A DNA stretch of 64,000 nt from Rhodamnia argentea (taxonomy: Eukaryota > Streptophyta > Magnoliopsida > Myrtales > Myrtaceae). Position numbers and translations under genes: made by a program. Below, one piece after another: positions 48,062-60,790 of this stretch (position 1 is the stretch's first letter; each line of letters starts with the position of its first letter). The stretch spans positions 23,484,283 to 23,548,282 of the forward strand of contig NC_063156.1 in assembly GCF_020921035.1 (NCBI RefSeq), written 5' to 3'. The notes under the pieces are model-generated. The model saw only the letters and a list, made by a program, of their open reading frames with translations, did not search any database and was not told the DNA's origin.

Positions 48062-49446
48062 GAAAATACCAGTAAAATGAAAAATGTTTTACCCTGATTA
48101 GGATCGGAGGAAAGCTGAAAATTTTCACATGGGTTGATCTGCTTTGTTAGTTGAGAAAAAGGAGGATAAGTAATTGATTTCTCCACTCCCAAGTGGTAGC
48201 AGCGCAGGAAAGAGTGGTTTGAAAAGCGATCTCTGGTGAATTTCAAATTCTACCTTCTTATCTGTGCATGAACAGATATGCATGTTCTGCTTACGGCTAG
48301 ATGTGGCAATGTAAGTTGTGCCCATGGAAGTTCTTCGACTTCAATGGATAAGTGAGTAGGCTGGAGTGAACTGGTATTGGTACTGTTCCATACCAGTTCT
48401 TGGACAATTGCCTTCTTCAAATCCTATAAATTCATTCCTTCCTGCTAATGCAAACTTAGCATATTAGTTGGTTTTGTAGATTCCTATCTGGTTCCTACAA
48501 AAGATGATAATTTTGACAGCATAAAAATACTATGGAAAACACTAACTAGTTGTTAAGGGGAATACATAAAGTGTTTTGGCTTTTTCCCACTTTCCGGAAA
48601 GCAGAAAATCCTTGTTTTGTTGTTTTGAAAAGCCGTCAAAAGCTGAATATGAATGAGAAGAGTGCCAAGATTACGGAAAGATTTGTCGGTTGCATGATCT
48701 GATCTGATTGTATTTGCGATGGAACACTCTGATCATTTTCCAATAAGCCGTCTACTTGGAGGAAAAAGGGGTTCCTCCAAGGTTACCTTTTGCTCCCTTC
48801 CCATTTCACTCTCTGCAAATGTACTTGGAAAAGGCAAAGATCTACTTGCAACAGTGAAACGCAGCTTGCTGAATTGCAGATCATATTATCAATGAAGAAA
48901 GATATCCTAAGTGAAATGAGGAGGTGGCATTTTTCCATATGGCTCCTGGAAAGCTACTAAAAAAACAGAAAAATTGCACGTAAATCACCCCCTCAATGTG
49001 AAGCAGCTGACTTATCTTGGTAATGATAGCCAAGCATGGAAGCGTGGAGGCAGCTTTTTGAGACCATTTCTTGTGCTTTCGGTGATGCTGGTATGAGTAA
49101 ATTTGGGCAATCATGCAAGTTCCTCATCACTGGTTCACCCATCTATACATGTGTGAGATCATTCTATATGATGATCAATTAGCTTTTCATTTATAATATA
49201 TTTTATTGTGAAGGCCTGGCACAGAATTGCTTGCCTGTAGACAGAGGATAAAGTCCATTGTCTGCCTCTGGTTTGGCAGTTCTTGCAATAGCCACACTGA
49301 TTCAGATAGAATGTTTGTGATTGTGTAGCTTTTTGTTGGAAGCAATACTTAAATTTCTGTACCAGCACTTTTAATCACCCAACCACATTTCCCTTCGTTA
49401 GATCTAACATTTCGAGTACAGCATGGCTTGAATTTATATCATTATG
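48062..49446. other. Intergenic, upstream of nsLTP
   Basis: Presumably the nsLTP promoter at the left end. Otherwise nothing recognised. Confidence 0.45.
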
Positions 49447-49640
49447 GGAAAAGGTGTCAAAAAAGTCATAAATCCATTGCATTAGTGTCAATCCAGTCCA
49501 AAATTCTTTCAATTAGATCAATTTAGTCATAAACCTTTTGTATTTATGTCAAATTATCAATTGAGTTCATTCGATCAATTTTAGCTAGAAATGGCTAATA
49601 TGGACGTTAGGCGTCCTACATTGGATCTTATAAAATTGGA
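49447..49640. mobile_element. Truncated half of a foldback element
   Basis: Starts GGAAAAGGTGTCAAAAAAGTCATAAATCCATTG and continues with CAGTC/TCATAAACCTTTTGTATT blocks and CTAATATGGACGTTAGGCGTCCTACAT, matching the left arm of the element at 50711-51372. No right arm follows, so it is a 5' half or a remnant of a deletion. Confidence 0.65.
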
Positions 49641-50701
49641 ATCTAAACTATTCGGTATTAAGCATGCTTAGATACGATCCATTTATTATTGTCCAAATGG
49701 TGAATTTCTTGAAAAATGTAGACATTCTTAGAGAGAAGTTGATGGTGGCTTCTATTGAATTTGTTGATGGGAGCTTAATCATTGTGAGGCCACCTTCTCA
49801 AGAAGACAATCATTAGGGGAGTGATTAAGCCCTATTGAACGAGCAAGCATGCAATTCAAAAGGTGGAGTGGATCATGATTAGGGGAGCCCCACCCACAAT
49901 GATATCAGGCACTCTAATTTTGACTATGGAAACCCTTTTTTTCTTCTATCCTGGGGTAAGTTTTGAACAGCAATTGCTGATGCAATTATTATTCAAGCAA
50001 CCTTTTATCCTCCCACATATTTTCCTAAATCAACTTATTGATTTAATGCAAATACAATGAGATAGAAAATGACAATATGCACACCATCGCATGTTATTCG
50101 TGCAATGTTGAAAAATGGGGCTTGTAAGTGCATTCGAAAAATGCGAACATCGTGGATTGGTCCGAAATCAAACAAGAATTTTTTTTTTTTTTTTTGGGGT
50201 ATGGAAATCAAACAAGAAGTTCATAATCAAATAGGTGAATAGAGGAGATATAATTTCAAAAGTTGTTTTTTAAAACAGTGAAAGCAATGTCGGATGTGGA
50301 TGTATCAAACAAATTTTGGACATCGATGGGTACTTTTCAACGACAAAATATAAAGAAAAGACACAAATATGGGAAGGAAAAACTGTTTTTTTTTGCCCCA
50401 CTATCCCTGTAGCAATCTTTTAGATTCCTTGGTGACTTGAGGGAGAACTAGTAATCAAGCTCCTAGGATTTTAGGGTAAGGCAACCACATTCACACTTGT
50501 GGAGGAAACTACACTTTGCACTTCTTCTTTTTCAAGATTTGATAGTCTCTCCTCTTCTCTTATGAATGGCTCTTTTTGCAACCTCATTCCTGAATTTACA
50601 TGTATTTTAGACTGAAAAATGCCACCTGACATTACGAGAAGCATGGCAAAAAGAGTGTAAAATAGAGGGTTCGATGCCCCTCACTGAAAATATAGGGTTT
50701 A
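49641..50701. other. Intergenic, nothing recognised
   Basis: AT-rich spacer with a T run at 50180-50197. Short open frames without domains. Confidence 0.45.
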
Positions 50702-50710
50702 GATTGATCT

Positions 50711-51372
50711 CGAGAGAAGTGTCAAAAAAGTTTTAAATCTATTGCATTAATGCCGGTTCAGTCAAAAATCTTTTTTTTATACCAATTCAGTCATAAACCT
50801 TTTGCATTGATGCAAATTAAGTTCTAAACCTTTTATTGGTGCTAATTTAGTCATAAACTTTACGTATTGTTGCCAATTCAATTCTAAATATTTTATATTT
50901 ATACCAATTGAGTTAATCCCTTCAATTTTGAGTGAAAATCGCTGACATGGACATCAATTGTCCTATATGGCACCGCTAGCGCTAACTTGGACATTTTTTA
51001 ATATTATTTTAATATTTTAAATAATTTTTAAGCATTTTTTTTGTTTTTTTCAAAATTATTTAAAATACCAAAAAAATATTATAAAAAAAAATATCCACAT
51101 TAGCGTCAACCGTGTCACATAGGATAATTGACGTCAATGCCATTGATTTCCAATTAAAATTGGTAGAATTGACTCAATTGGCATAAATGCAAAATTTTTA
51201 TGACTAAATTAGCACTATTGGAAAAGGTTTATGACTGAATTGGCACTAATAAAAGGTTTACGACTTAATTGACACCAATACAAAGGTTTATGACTGAATT
51301 GGCACCAAAAAAATATTTAGCACTGAATTGGCACTAATGTAATAAGTTTAGGACTTTTTTCACCCTTTTCCT
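50711..51372. mobile_element. Foldback Mutator-like MITE (662 bp)
   Basis: Flanked by GATTGATCT (50702-50710) and AATTGATCT (51373-51381), 8 of 9 identical. Left end CGAGAGAAGTGTCAAAAAAG; right end read inward AGGAAAAGGGTGAAAAAAGT. Both arms carry repeated blocks of the TCATAAACCTTTTGTATTGATGC type in opposite orientation, and a centre of CTGACATGGACATCAATTGTCC mirrored by GGATAATTGACGTCAATG. It has the same design as the element at 14639-15382. Noncoding. Confidence 0.8.
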
Positions 51373-51823
51373 AATTGATCTTCATCACAACTTATGGAGT
51401 ATATTTACCGGTACGTATTCTAGTTATGATCACACGAAACTCGAGTACGCTTCAGTAACTTCTCGACGTGCAGCTTATCCATCAAGTTAGCACCTCGAAT
51501 AGCTTTTTGCCGTCTCTCTTTGATCAAGCTTGTGTGTCAAAAGACTCAAAAAGTATGCTTGTTTCTTGCTTGAGCCTTTTGTTGGGTCTTTATGAACCTT
51601 TTTCACCATTCCCTTTTGGTGCTTCCTTCTGAATTTCTCATGCCGCATCGGCACAAAAGAGATGGCGTTTGTTCAAAATTAGAGGCCCACGTAACAAGAT
51701 AGAATAATTTCCAGGGTAGCGGACGTGCAAAGCCAAGTTCAAAGGCCAAACTCTAAAGGCATTCCTTGCTTCCTTTGTACCAAGTTTACCTTCCTACCAA
51801 GCTAAGAATTGTTGTACTTCATG

Positions 51824-51830
51824 TATATAA
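51824..51830 (+). promoter_or_regulatory. TATA box of the reticulon gene
   Basis: TATATAA, 73 bp upstream of the reticulon start codon, implying a 5' UTR of about 45 nt. Confidence 0.6.
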
Positions 51831-51902
51831 CATAGCTGAATTGTTAATGTAGCGTTACATACCTAGACAAAATCAAAACTCATCCCAAGTCCTTGAAAAA
51901 AG

Positions 51903-53111
51903 ATGCCGACCTACGCATCCGATTCTGACACCGACACAGCACCATTGGGGAAACTGTTTGGTCGTCAACGGTCGATGCATGAAGTACTTGGTGGAGGACA
52001 AGGTAGCGACCGACCGTATATATAAGTACTTCTATTCTCTGTAGGTCATACTGAGGATTTAATCGATGGTGCATTTGCGTTGATAATTGAGCGTTTTGAG
52101 ATCTTACTGAACGAAAAGAGTCCTTGCGTCCTTGCCGAGCATGCACTCCCGTATATGCTCAGGAAAAGCTACTGAACGAATAGTCTCTGCACTAAGTTGT
52201 TCCCTCCCGCGTCTTGCTTATGTCTTCCTTCATTAAGGTCTTGGATCCTCGTGTATCGCTCCATGATTTTCGCCGGTGTTTGACTGTGCAGTGGCGGATA
52301 TATTGCTGTGGAGGAACAGAAACGTCTCCGCGGCGCTTTTGGCCGGGACGACGTTGATATGGTTTCTGTTCGAGGTCGTGGAGTACAATTTCGTGACCCT
52401 GCTATGTCATCTCTCCCTCACAGCAATGCTGGTGATCTTCATATGGCAAAAAGCCGCGGAGATCTTCAATTGGTGCTTCTCTTACCCTCTCTTGCAATAC
52501 CATAATCATCTGGAAATCGTCCTACGAATCCCGGTTTAACTAATCATTCCCTAAGTTGATTAATCTTTCTTCTCAGGGAAGCTCCCAAGATCCCACAGGT
52601 CATGTTCACGTTCGATCACATCGCTTCGACCTTTCATGGAAGATTCAACCAGCTCTTGTTGGAGCTGATCTACATTGCAAGCGGGAGAAATTTTGGTCAA
52701 TTCATATTGGTACAAACTCGACCAATGCTTTTGCTCTTCCTTAAATTCCTTTTCAACGTCAATCGGAAGTAAAATTGAAGCAAATTCATTATTTCCCTCA
52801 GGCGATTATTGTTCTCTACGTGTTGTCGTTGATTGGAAGCTGCTGCAGCTTCTTGAACCTCCTCTATCTGGGTAAGATTATTATCATTTGCTGGCGAATC
52901 TGAGATCCTGTGCTAACGGTTGGCTTGGTTGATGTCGGTAGGGCTTTTCTGCATGGAGACGGTGCCATTCCTGTACGACCGGTACGAGGAAGAAGTGGAC
53001 AGGCTGGTGGGCAGGATGGTAAGGGAGATGAGGAGGGTTTACAGAAGGCTTGATGCGCAATTTCTCAACAAGATTCCCAGAGGGCCAGTCAAAGAAAAGA
53101 AAACCAGATAG
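51903..53111 (+). CDS. Reticulon-like protein, RTNLB9-type, complete, five exons
   Basis: Exons 51903-52002, 52292-52472, 52577-52709, 52802-52871, 52942-53111; all GT-AG, 555 nt, 184 aa. The short N-terminus ends LGKLFGRQRSMHEVLGGGQV. The reticulon homology domain follows: DILLWRNRNVSAALLAGTTL, then WFLFEVVEYNFVTLLCHLSL and LTAMLVIFIWQKAAEIFNW (first hairpin), a loop, then LAIIVLYVLSLIGSCCSFLN with LLYLGLFCMETVPFLYDRYE (second hairpin), and a basic C-terminus ending KEKKTR. Reticulons insert hairpins in the ER membrane and constrict tubules. The short N-terminus and FGRQRS(M/L)H motif resemble Arabidopsis RTNLB9 from memory. The gene converges on the mS35 gene with about 410 bp between stop codons. 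Confidence 0.93.
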
Positions 53112-53523
53112 CTTCATGCTCATACGACCACAGAGACATAAGAATCCGATGATGCCAGAAGCTTCATACCCAACAGGAAGAATTAGGTTCTTTTTGCTGT
53201 AAAGTAACTAAGCATGTTAATATACGTGTAAAGGATGCCTGCAAGATTCTTACAGCTAAGTGATATTCAAATAATACGAAATGCAGTGTGGGAATAAACG
53301 AATCAACAGTTCACATGAGAACATAGATGAAGAAAAAAGAAGCAACTTGGACCAGCCAAACCATCTAAGTGGTTTCTCCAGCAGCTTCAGAGAGATTAAG
53401 CCAGATTACTCACATAATTATCTCTAAACTGCAAAAAAAATTAGAAGACGAGTTCTTTTCAATGAATTTCATTGACCAACGAATATTTAAAGTAGGTCAA
53501 AATAGCCAATGTGGAACAAAATA
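53112..53523. other. Spacer between convergent reticulon and mS35 genes
   Basis: Probably shared by the two 3' UTRs. No coding domain. The open frame beginning at 53369 overlaps the mS35 last exon in antisense and is a shadow. Confidence 0.5.
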
Positions 53524-55999
53524 TCACGCTGGTACAGCACTTGAAGCCCTCATCTTTTCTGTCTTGGCACGTAGCCTTTCCATGAAGGCGGGGTTTGCTC
53601 TTAGTCTGTTCTTGACATATGAAGCTCGGGCGTCATCCACCAGTTTATTGGCTTTACCGGCCTCCTCAATGAGGGATAACAAAGTCCGAAGGCAATCCTT
53701 TCTATTTTCTTCTCTATGCTCAAACCTGTGATGGTGAGGAAAGAATGTTTAGATCAGCAAAGGATCTTGCAGTACGAGTTGCCCAAGTCCCGAAGAAGGT
53801 GCAACCACACACAAATTTACGAATTTAAATTAGTTAAACAATGACATGCAGTCCGTGAGAAGATGATTATGTCATAACTGCACAAGAGACATACATTTGT
53901 CTAGCTAATAGTCCTTAACAAAAGAAGCAAGATGCAGAAAGATAGACCCATCACCCCAAGTCATAGTAAGAGCAGAGCCATCTCCATGTAAGGAAAGCAC
54001 CATTTCTTGATAGTTAATGGCCATTCAGGAACACACAAAAAGGCCATCGTGTGTTTATTAGCCACAAAATCAGGAAAAAGAAATTAAACATCTTTTCTCA
54101 TTTACATTACCTTTCACTGGTGATCGTGAGCTCGTCTTTCCCTGGATTATACCGCTTTCCAACAAGTTCTCTAAGCCGCCGAAATTGATACTTTGAAAGC
54201 CCAAGCTCTTTAACAGTCACAGCCATTTTCACTTTCCTATTCTTCGGATGCCACGCATCGCCACCGGGAGCAAACACTACACGGGTTTGCCAACGAAGTA
54301 TTGGTCCCTCACCTGGTGGGTCATCTAATTCTTTTTTCTTATCAGGTACAGCAATCTCATCAAATTGTGGGGCTTCCTTTTCCATCATCTTGGCATATTT
54401 CATCACCATCTCATCTTCAAACTTCTTAAATTGTTCGAAGGCTTCTTTAGGTTGAAGCTCGCCTCTCTCACACATATCTCCCAACTCACTGTACTTTTCT
54501 TCTACTTCTTTCTTCATCTCATCTGTCAAAGCATTTCATTGAGACAGAATTCCAAGACAGATGCAACTTAAAATATATCAGAAGTACAATAGACAATCCA
54601 AAGGAGAATCACGTAACCAGGTTGCAATGAACTATGAAGGCAAGAAAGAAATAATGAAGGCTCCAAAGATTATAGGTCCATGACCAAATTCATGAACTTA
54701 GTGTAACACTCAGGAGTGCCATCCATGAAGCAGGGAGTCTTAGGAACAACTAAAGGGCCCATCTCCTTTTCAAACAAAAATAAGAGTATCCATGTAAAAA
54801 TTCTGATGCCGAAAACCCCAAGCCAAAAAGTATAACTTATTGTGCATATTAACCTTCTAATTGTTCTTCACTTTGACTTGCACTCGCTAAGCTCTCAACT
54901 CTAGCAATCCATTCAGTTAGATGTATGCCTGTGTCTGCTTTCACTTTGTTCACACAATATCAAGCATTTCAGAACTGAAGAACAGAAACATACCTGGAAG
55001 AAGCTTATCCCAAGAAAGCATGTCCTCTAAAACCTGCTCACACTCCTTGGTGTTCTCCAAGTGACGATGCCTGATCGCCTCAGCAATAATCTCGTCCCAC
55101 TTCATGTCGGACATATTGAAGTACTCATCTTGCACCATTTTCTTCTTTACAATCTCTCCCGCATCGTACAAGTTGTCAATTTCCTCATCTGTATCGTGCA
55201 TATCTTCAAAATCGGATTCAAACTCAGTGTCCTTAACACCATCGATGGGCTGCATCCGGATTTCTTCCATCACCTCGTCATCTGTCTCCTCGTGCTTCCC
55301 TACCAACTTCCTCCGCAAGATTCCTTCCAGGATGGACTGCAGGGCCTCTTCGTCTCCTCCGAAGTACTTGTCTATCATCATCTTTAGCTCTAAACATAAA
55401 CAAAAGAAATGAAGTAAGGGACAACTAATAAACAACCGCTCCAACAGAGCAACTTCAAAGAGACTAAACCTTGCGGAATTCATTCAAAAGGCGAGACCTG
55501 CAAGGCTGCGGGATCAGAAACATGGAACATTCCGAAGTACCAAATATTTACAAATAGCTCAGAACATATAATTCCAAAGCTACATCTTCCCAGGACACTT
55601 TTAGCTATTACCAAATCCAATTTCAGCAATGCGCAGGACACGAAATGTGTTCACCGGCAGGCACGATTCATGAAAGTAACCCGAAGACCCAATGGAAATC
55701 CAAATTGAATCTAAAGCAGGCCCGAAGATCTTACCTTTATTGCTGACGTCTTTGACATCGAGAGAGACCTCTTTCTTCTCAGACGCAGCATCGACCGCCA
55801 CCTCCTTCGCCTCCGCTGGGGCCAAACCCGTCTCCGAAGCGGCGGTTTTGGGGGCTTCGCCGGACGAGTATAACCTGCGTGGTAGAGGCCGAGCCCACAC
55901 GGAGAACGAGGAGGGCGAGGGGTTCAGGGCGGGCTTGGAGGTCGGAGGGCGGACGAGGCATCGCGCGTAGAGAGAAGCATTTCTCAGTACTCTGATCAT
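53524..55999 (-). CDS. Mitochondrial small ribosomal subunit protein mS35 (S24/S35 family), complete, four exons
   Basis: Exons (minus): 55999-55735, 55389-54994, 54522-54111, 53725-53524; all GT-AG, 1275 nt, 424 aa. The N-terminus is Arg/Ser-rich and nearly free of acids (MIRVLRNASLYARCLVRPPT ... PLPRRLYSSGE), a mitochondrial presequence. An acidic middle follows (ETDDEVMEEIRMQPIDGVKD; MSDMKWDEIIAEAIRHRHLE). The conserved C-terminal domain contains VFAPGGDAWHPKNRKVKMAV, TVKELGLSKYQFRRLRELVG, KRYNPGKDELTITSERF and ENRKDCLRTLLSLIEEAGKA. This domain is shared with mitochondrial S24/S35 proteins (MRP-S28/mS35 family). Role: structural component of the mitoribosome small subunit. Confidence 0.93.
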
Positions 56000-56151
56000 G
56001 GCTGTCTTTCTCCCACGCTGTCTAGGGTTTTACAGTGGTTCTTGGTTTTTATCAAAGCCAATATCATTTCAAGCTAACTTAAATAAATATCTGACCACAA
56101 AAAAGAAAATGACATAAGTAAATAAATAAGAAAAAAATGCAAGGTAAGTCT

Positions 56152-56747
56152 TAGGAGTGAGCATGATTTCAGAGTAGAATCTAGAACCTGGAATAGAACC
56201 TATGGGAAACTTGTCCGGTTCCAAGTTCCAAGGCACGTAGAGTAGGTTTCGGGTTTCAAAAATTGAAGAATTTGTTTCGACGAGTAAGTTCCGGGTTCTA
56301 AATAAATGGAACTTGGAACTTGTAATGATTTTTTTTTTTTTTTTGCGTTTTTTTTAGTATGTGTATTCCCGTGATCATACGGTACTCGATAGCGTTCGAT
56401 AATGAGCGTGTAATCTAGAACCATTAGTCTAAGCTTCTATTGTTGGCGATCGAGACTTTCGCTTTGCTAATGTTTTATATTTATTCATATACCTAAATAT
56501 GAGTTGTGGTCAGTGGATTATAAGAGCAATTGATGGTCATTAAAAATGACGATTCGCCACAATCATTCAATCAAAAATACATATAGAACTTGGATAAACC
56601 TTGGAACCAATTTTGAAACCTATGATAGGGTAGGTTTCAAGATATACATGATAAGTTATAGGTTCCAAGAAATGATGAGCATGTTCTGATGAGTAGGTTT
56701 CGTATTCCAAAGGGAACCTATATGAAATCCGAAATCGCTCACCCCTA
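56152..56747. mobile_element. hAT-type MITE (596 bp), same family as 10675-12711
   Basis: Left end TAGGAGTGAGCATGATTTC; right end read inward TAGGGGTGAGCGATTTC. The flanks are GTAAGTCT (56144-56151) and GTAAACCT (56748-56755), 6 of 8 identical, so it is an old insertion. The interior shares ordered blocks with the 10675 element: TTGTCCGGTTC, TATGAGTTGTGG/TATGAGCTGTAA, AACTTGGATAAACC/AACTTGAGTAGACC, ATAGGGTAGG. Noncoding. Confidence 0.8.
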
Positions 56748-57429
56748 GTAAACCTAAAAATATCTCACAATAACATATATAAGGTCTTAAAATTTTTATT
56801 TTGTGCATTTAAATCCTAAAGCTTGCAACTTCGGTGTGCTTGACTCCTTCGATCAACTTCATGAATTATATGTGGACGAAAAATGCCAAGTGACATTTTT
56901 TATATTAATTTTTCTATCTTACTAGGTCGTCAATAAAAAAGACCACCCCGATTTTCCTTCCACTAATATCTAATAGTAAAACTAAAATGGATAATTATGA
57001 CCAGTTTTAAGACTTAAATGCATAAAACGAGAGCTTTAGAACTCGCGTGTATTATGTGATAAGTTTTAGGTACCTCATCGTGATTGCGAATAACTCTCTC
57101 AATTGACATTGATTTTGATAAAAGTGGCTCTGTCGATCAGGATCTTTCACCACGAATAAAGATCTTCAGTCACGAAGGAGAATGTTTGACCATGGAAGGC
57201 CGGGTTGAGTAGGAAATTGACCTCGACCTCACTTCATGTGTGGTCCTATGCGACTTGTACCAATCTACTAACCTAAGCATCTACGTGCAATCACGGTCGG
57301 ATGAATCCTTTAGGAAAATTGTCCCGACACACTCAGTCTAAGTAAATGGATAAAGAGATATTGTAACTTTTGAAGCATTAATCTCGTCTCAACATGCCCA
57401 ATGAATGTTTCAAAAAGTGAAAGGTTTCG

Positions 57430-57745
57430 TTGGAAAAAAATTATCGAAAAAGTCCTAAACTTATTATATGAAGACCAATTCAGTCATAAATCTTTCAATT
57501 GTGCCAATTTAATTCCAAATCTTTTTACAATTTGCCAATTTAGTCAAACTTTTGATGATTTGCCAACTTTATCATAAACTTTTTGAAAATTTGCCATTGT
57601 AGTCCATTCAGTCAAATATTCAAATAATAAATTTAGGACTAAATTGATACAAAAAATAATTTATGACTAAATTGACAAAATTAAAAAGTATAAGATTGAA
57701 AATTAACTGTCGTGCAATAGATTTAGGTGGACAGTTATCCCCTTT
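57430..57745. mobile_element. Diverged foldback element of the TCATAAACCTTT family
   Basis: Left part GAAAAAGTCCTAAACTTATTATATG followed by repeated CAATTTAGTCA / CATAAATCTTTC blocks; right part has the inverted versions (GACTAAATTGA, GCAATAGATTTAGG) and ends ATCCCCTTTT. It resembles the elements at 14639 and 50711, but no clear target duplication was found. Confidence 0.6.
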
Positions 57746-58227
57746 TATTGGTATGCCAGAGTCGGGTAACTAAGAAAGATAAGTGCCACTGATCCACATG
57801 ACCGAATCAAAAGACACGGTCTTCAAGCCCCCATGTCATTTGGAGATGGTTGCTGATGATGAGAAAGGAAAGAAACCAAGCAGCAGCAAAAGAGGAGAAG
57901 TACCTCCATGTCGTCCCTCTTTTACTGGCATTTGCCACATTTATCAGGCAGTAACACCTACTTATCCAAATCAATTTCATCGATACAGGGCACGGACCAC
58001 GGTCCTCGTACCCCAAGAAAGGAGAGACTTTTGCTTTCATTCTTCATGATCTTGGATAAGACAGCTAAGGAACCTAAAACAACGGAACGAACTCCCCAGT
58101 CAGTGTTGCTGCAGTGCCATGCTAAACACGTGTCGAGTCGCCGAATGTTACCCACAAGGTGATTAATGAGTATGACAGTTGGAGTTGTGACCGATTTAGT
58201 GCCACATTCAACTCGTTTTCCCCTTTG

Positions 58228-60754
58228 CTAAATCTGCTCAACCTCGTGTGATGTTCTCGGGGATGAGTTCACCAAAGAGAGAATGCGCTCCGAAATCTCT
58301 GCCGAAGCCTCAGGCTTTGCCGCTTTCAGAGCCCTGTCTGACATCACCGCCAACTGATTTTCATCTCCTGAAAAGAGGCAAACAAAATTTTTGTCATACT
58401 CCATCTGCTGATTTTAGGTCCGCAAAAAATTATCTCAGTCCGGTTGTATCTTGCCTAACAACTCTTCAATTGCCATTTTGAGGGTGGTTGAATCAAGGTC
58501 ATCTTCAGTTATAATCCTTGTTCCTGCTAAGTCTGCCATTAAAGAAGCGTTTTTGAACTGATGTCCCTCGGCAACGTTGGGTGATGGGATCTACAAAGCC
58601 AATGAGAGATCACTGTTACTTCAGCTTGGAGACAAAAAGCATCAATCTCTGTATGAGAGGATTGCTTAACTGCTATCTAGCTAGTAGTTGTATATTATGT
58701 TGCATGAGATGAAAAGAACACAAATATCTGCATTTATTGCCAAAGCATAAATTATATCTATCAGAGAACAAATTACCCGTAATGGATGAATAATTATTTA
58801 GCGCTAGTTCTGAACCCAAATCACTTAGGACCTACCAGGTTAACATTGGATTACTAAGGATGAAAAACATGGAACTCGCTAGCAACGATGACATTCAAAC
58901 ACTTTCCAGATATAATGATTGCTCTCCAACATCTTGTTGAGTTCTTCTCTGGTAATTTAGATTAGAGATTATCCAGAAAGATGATTTATGTAGAGCAACT
59001 TCCTCCGGATATTTGTACCCGTTAAAGTTTTCCAATGAAAATGAGGAGTCACAAAGCCAATGAACAAAACCTCTATTTTGTCTAGTCATTCTATCATAAA
59101 CTATGCTGGCAATATATAGTGATCATACAGCGATGTAACAAAAGAATTCTTGTACTACCAGAATGGAAGGTTTTCCAGTTGCCAAAATTTCAGAACAAGT
59201 CATTGCACCAGCTCTCGAGACAATCAGGTCGGAAGCAGCATATGCCATATCCATGGAGCGCAAGAACCTTAAGTTTCGCAAATAAGTCAGATCGACAGAT
59301 AAAAGAAGTATCATCGAGAAAAAACCAGGCACCATGAGACAAAATGAACACACTACAGTGGACATACTTTATCCCTCAGACCAGATGATGAGGAGAACAT
59401 TCACAGGACTCAGAGGTGCCTACGACAAAGATAACATCCATCTCTAGTCGTGAAAACTGAAGTTATTGCTATCCTATAAAGCCACCTTAAGGGGACAAAA
59501 AATGACTTGCCTATGATGCTACAGCTGCTTATTATTGGCAGAACCCTTGTCCAAAGTCTTGAAACCTTGTCTTCTAAATGATATAGTATATGATGATAGG
59601 TGGTAATTTTGCTCATAACATATAAAGTAGGTAATGTTTCCTTAAAACTCTCTATGATAGCAAACCTTCAATGATGGCTCTTTCTTGACTGTCCCATTCC
59701 ATCTAAATTTTTATATTTCTACCATTCCTATAGTTAGTCTAATATTGCCAGATTAATTCCTCTATTCGATGGAGGAATGACAGCATGCTGATTCAATTTG
59801 AGATACTTCCTTCAGCAATGCAAATTTTAAGTCGGACCATGCCATAACGAGAGAGATAGCTTACTAATCAACCATCAAACTTGAGGTACTCACGGACGCA
59901 ACAGCAAGCGGGGATGGTTTCTGACAAGGCTTTCCATCTCGTTGAAGGACTCCACTCCAGTTTGCCATATGATGAACAAGTTCTCGTTCTCCGTCAGCAT
60001 CTGATAATATAAATTCAGCAAGGCGATGTTAATAGTATAAGCACCCAAAGAGCCGCCGAGCACCAAAACCACTTTCACCACGGAATCGCCGACGCTCTCC
60101 ACTTTCGGGAAGAAATGTAGCTTCGCCTCCACCTTCGAAACATTCCTCTTCAAGGCCAGCCTCACCGGGTTCCCGCACACCACGCACTTATGCTTCGGTA
60201 AGGAATCCACGGTCGAATTGAACGCGACAAACACAACGTCGGCAAGACGTGCGAGGATCCAATTAGCCAAACCGGGAAACGCGTTCTGCTCTTGAATCAC
60301 AAGCTTAACCCTTCTCAAGACCGCGGCTAGACAAACAGGAAATGACACGTATCCGCCGGTACCAACCACAATATCAGGATCGAATTCTTGCAATCTCCGG
60401 TAACTCCAAATCACCGACTTAACCAAACGGTAAGGAAGAAAGACGTTTCTGGGAGAGAATAGCGGACGGTACAATGGAGTGGCGGGAATGGAGGTGAAGT
60501 CATAGCCCGCTGCCGCGACCGCCGTGCTCTCCATGCTCTTGGGCATGCCGAAGAAGAGGACTCGGATCCCAGGTTTCATGATTCTGAGCTCGTCCGCAAT
60601 AGCCAAGGCCGGAAGTACGTGGCCGCCGGTGCCGCCGGCCGCGAATGCCACTCGGAGATCGCCGGACGAGGTGGACCCATCGGAGCTTTCGGCAGCCAGG
60701 CGACAGAGAAGTTTGGCCGACCTGCAACAACAACGAATGGGTCACAAAATTCGT

Positions 60755-60790
<36 letters not shown>

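Noticed and set aside
50655-50690. tRNA-like T-arm (GAGGGTTCGATGCCCCTC)
   Set aside because: No acceptor stem, D-arm or anticodon arm can be paired around it.
53369-53731. Plus-strand open frame of 120 codons after the reticulon gene
   Set aside because: It is antisense to the last mS35 exon, whose protein sequence is conserved.
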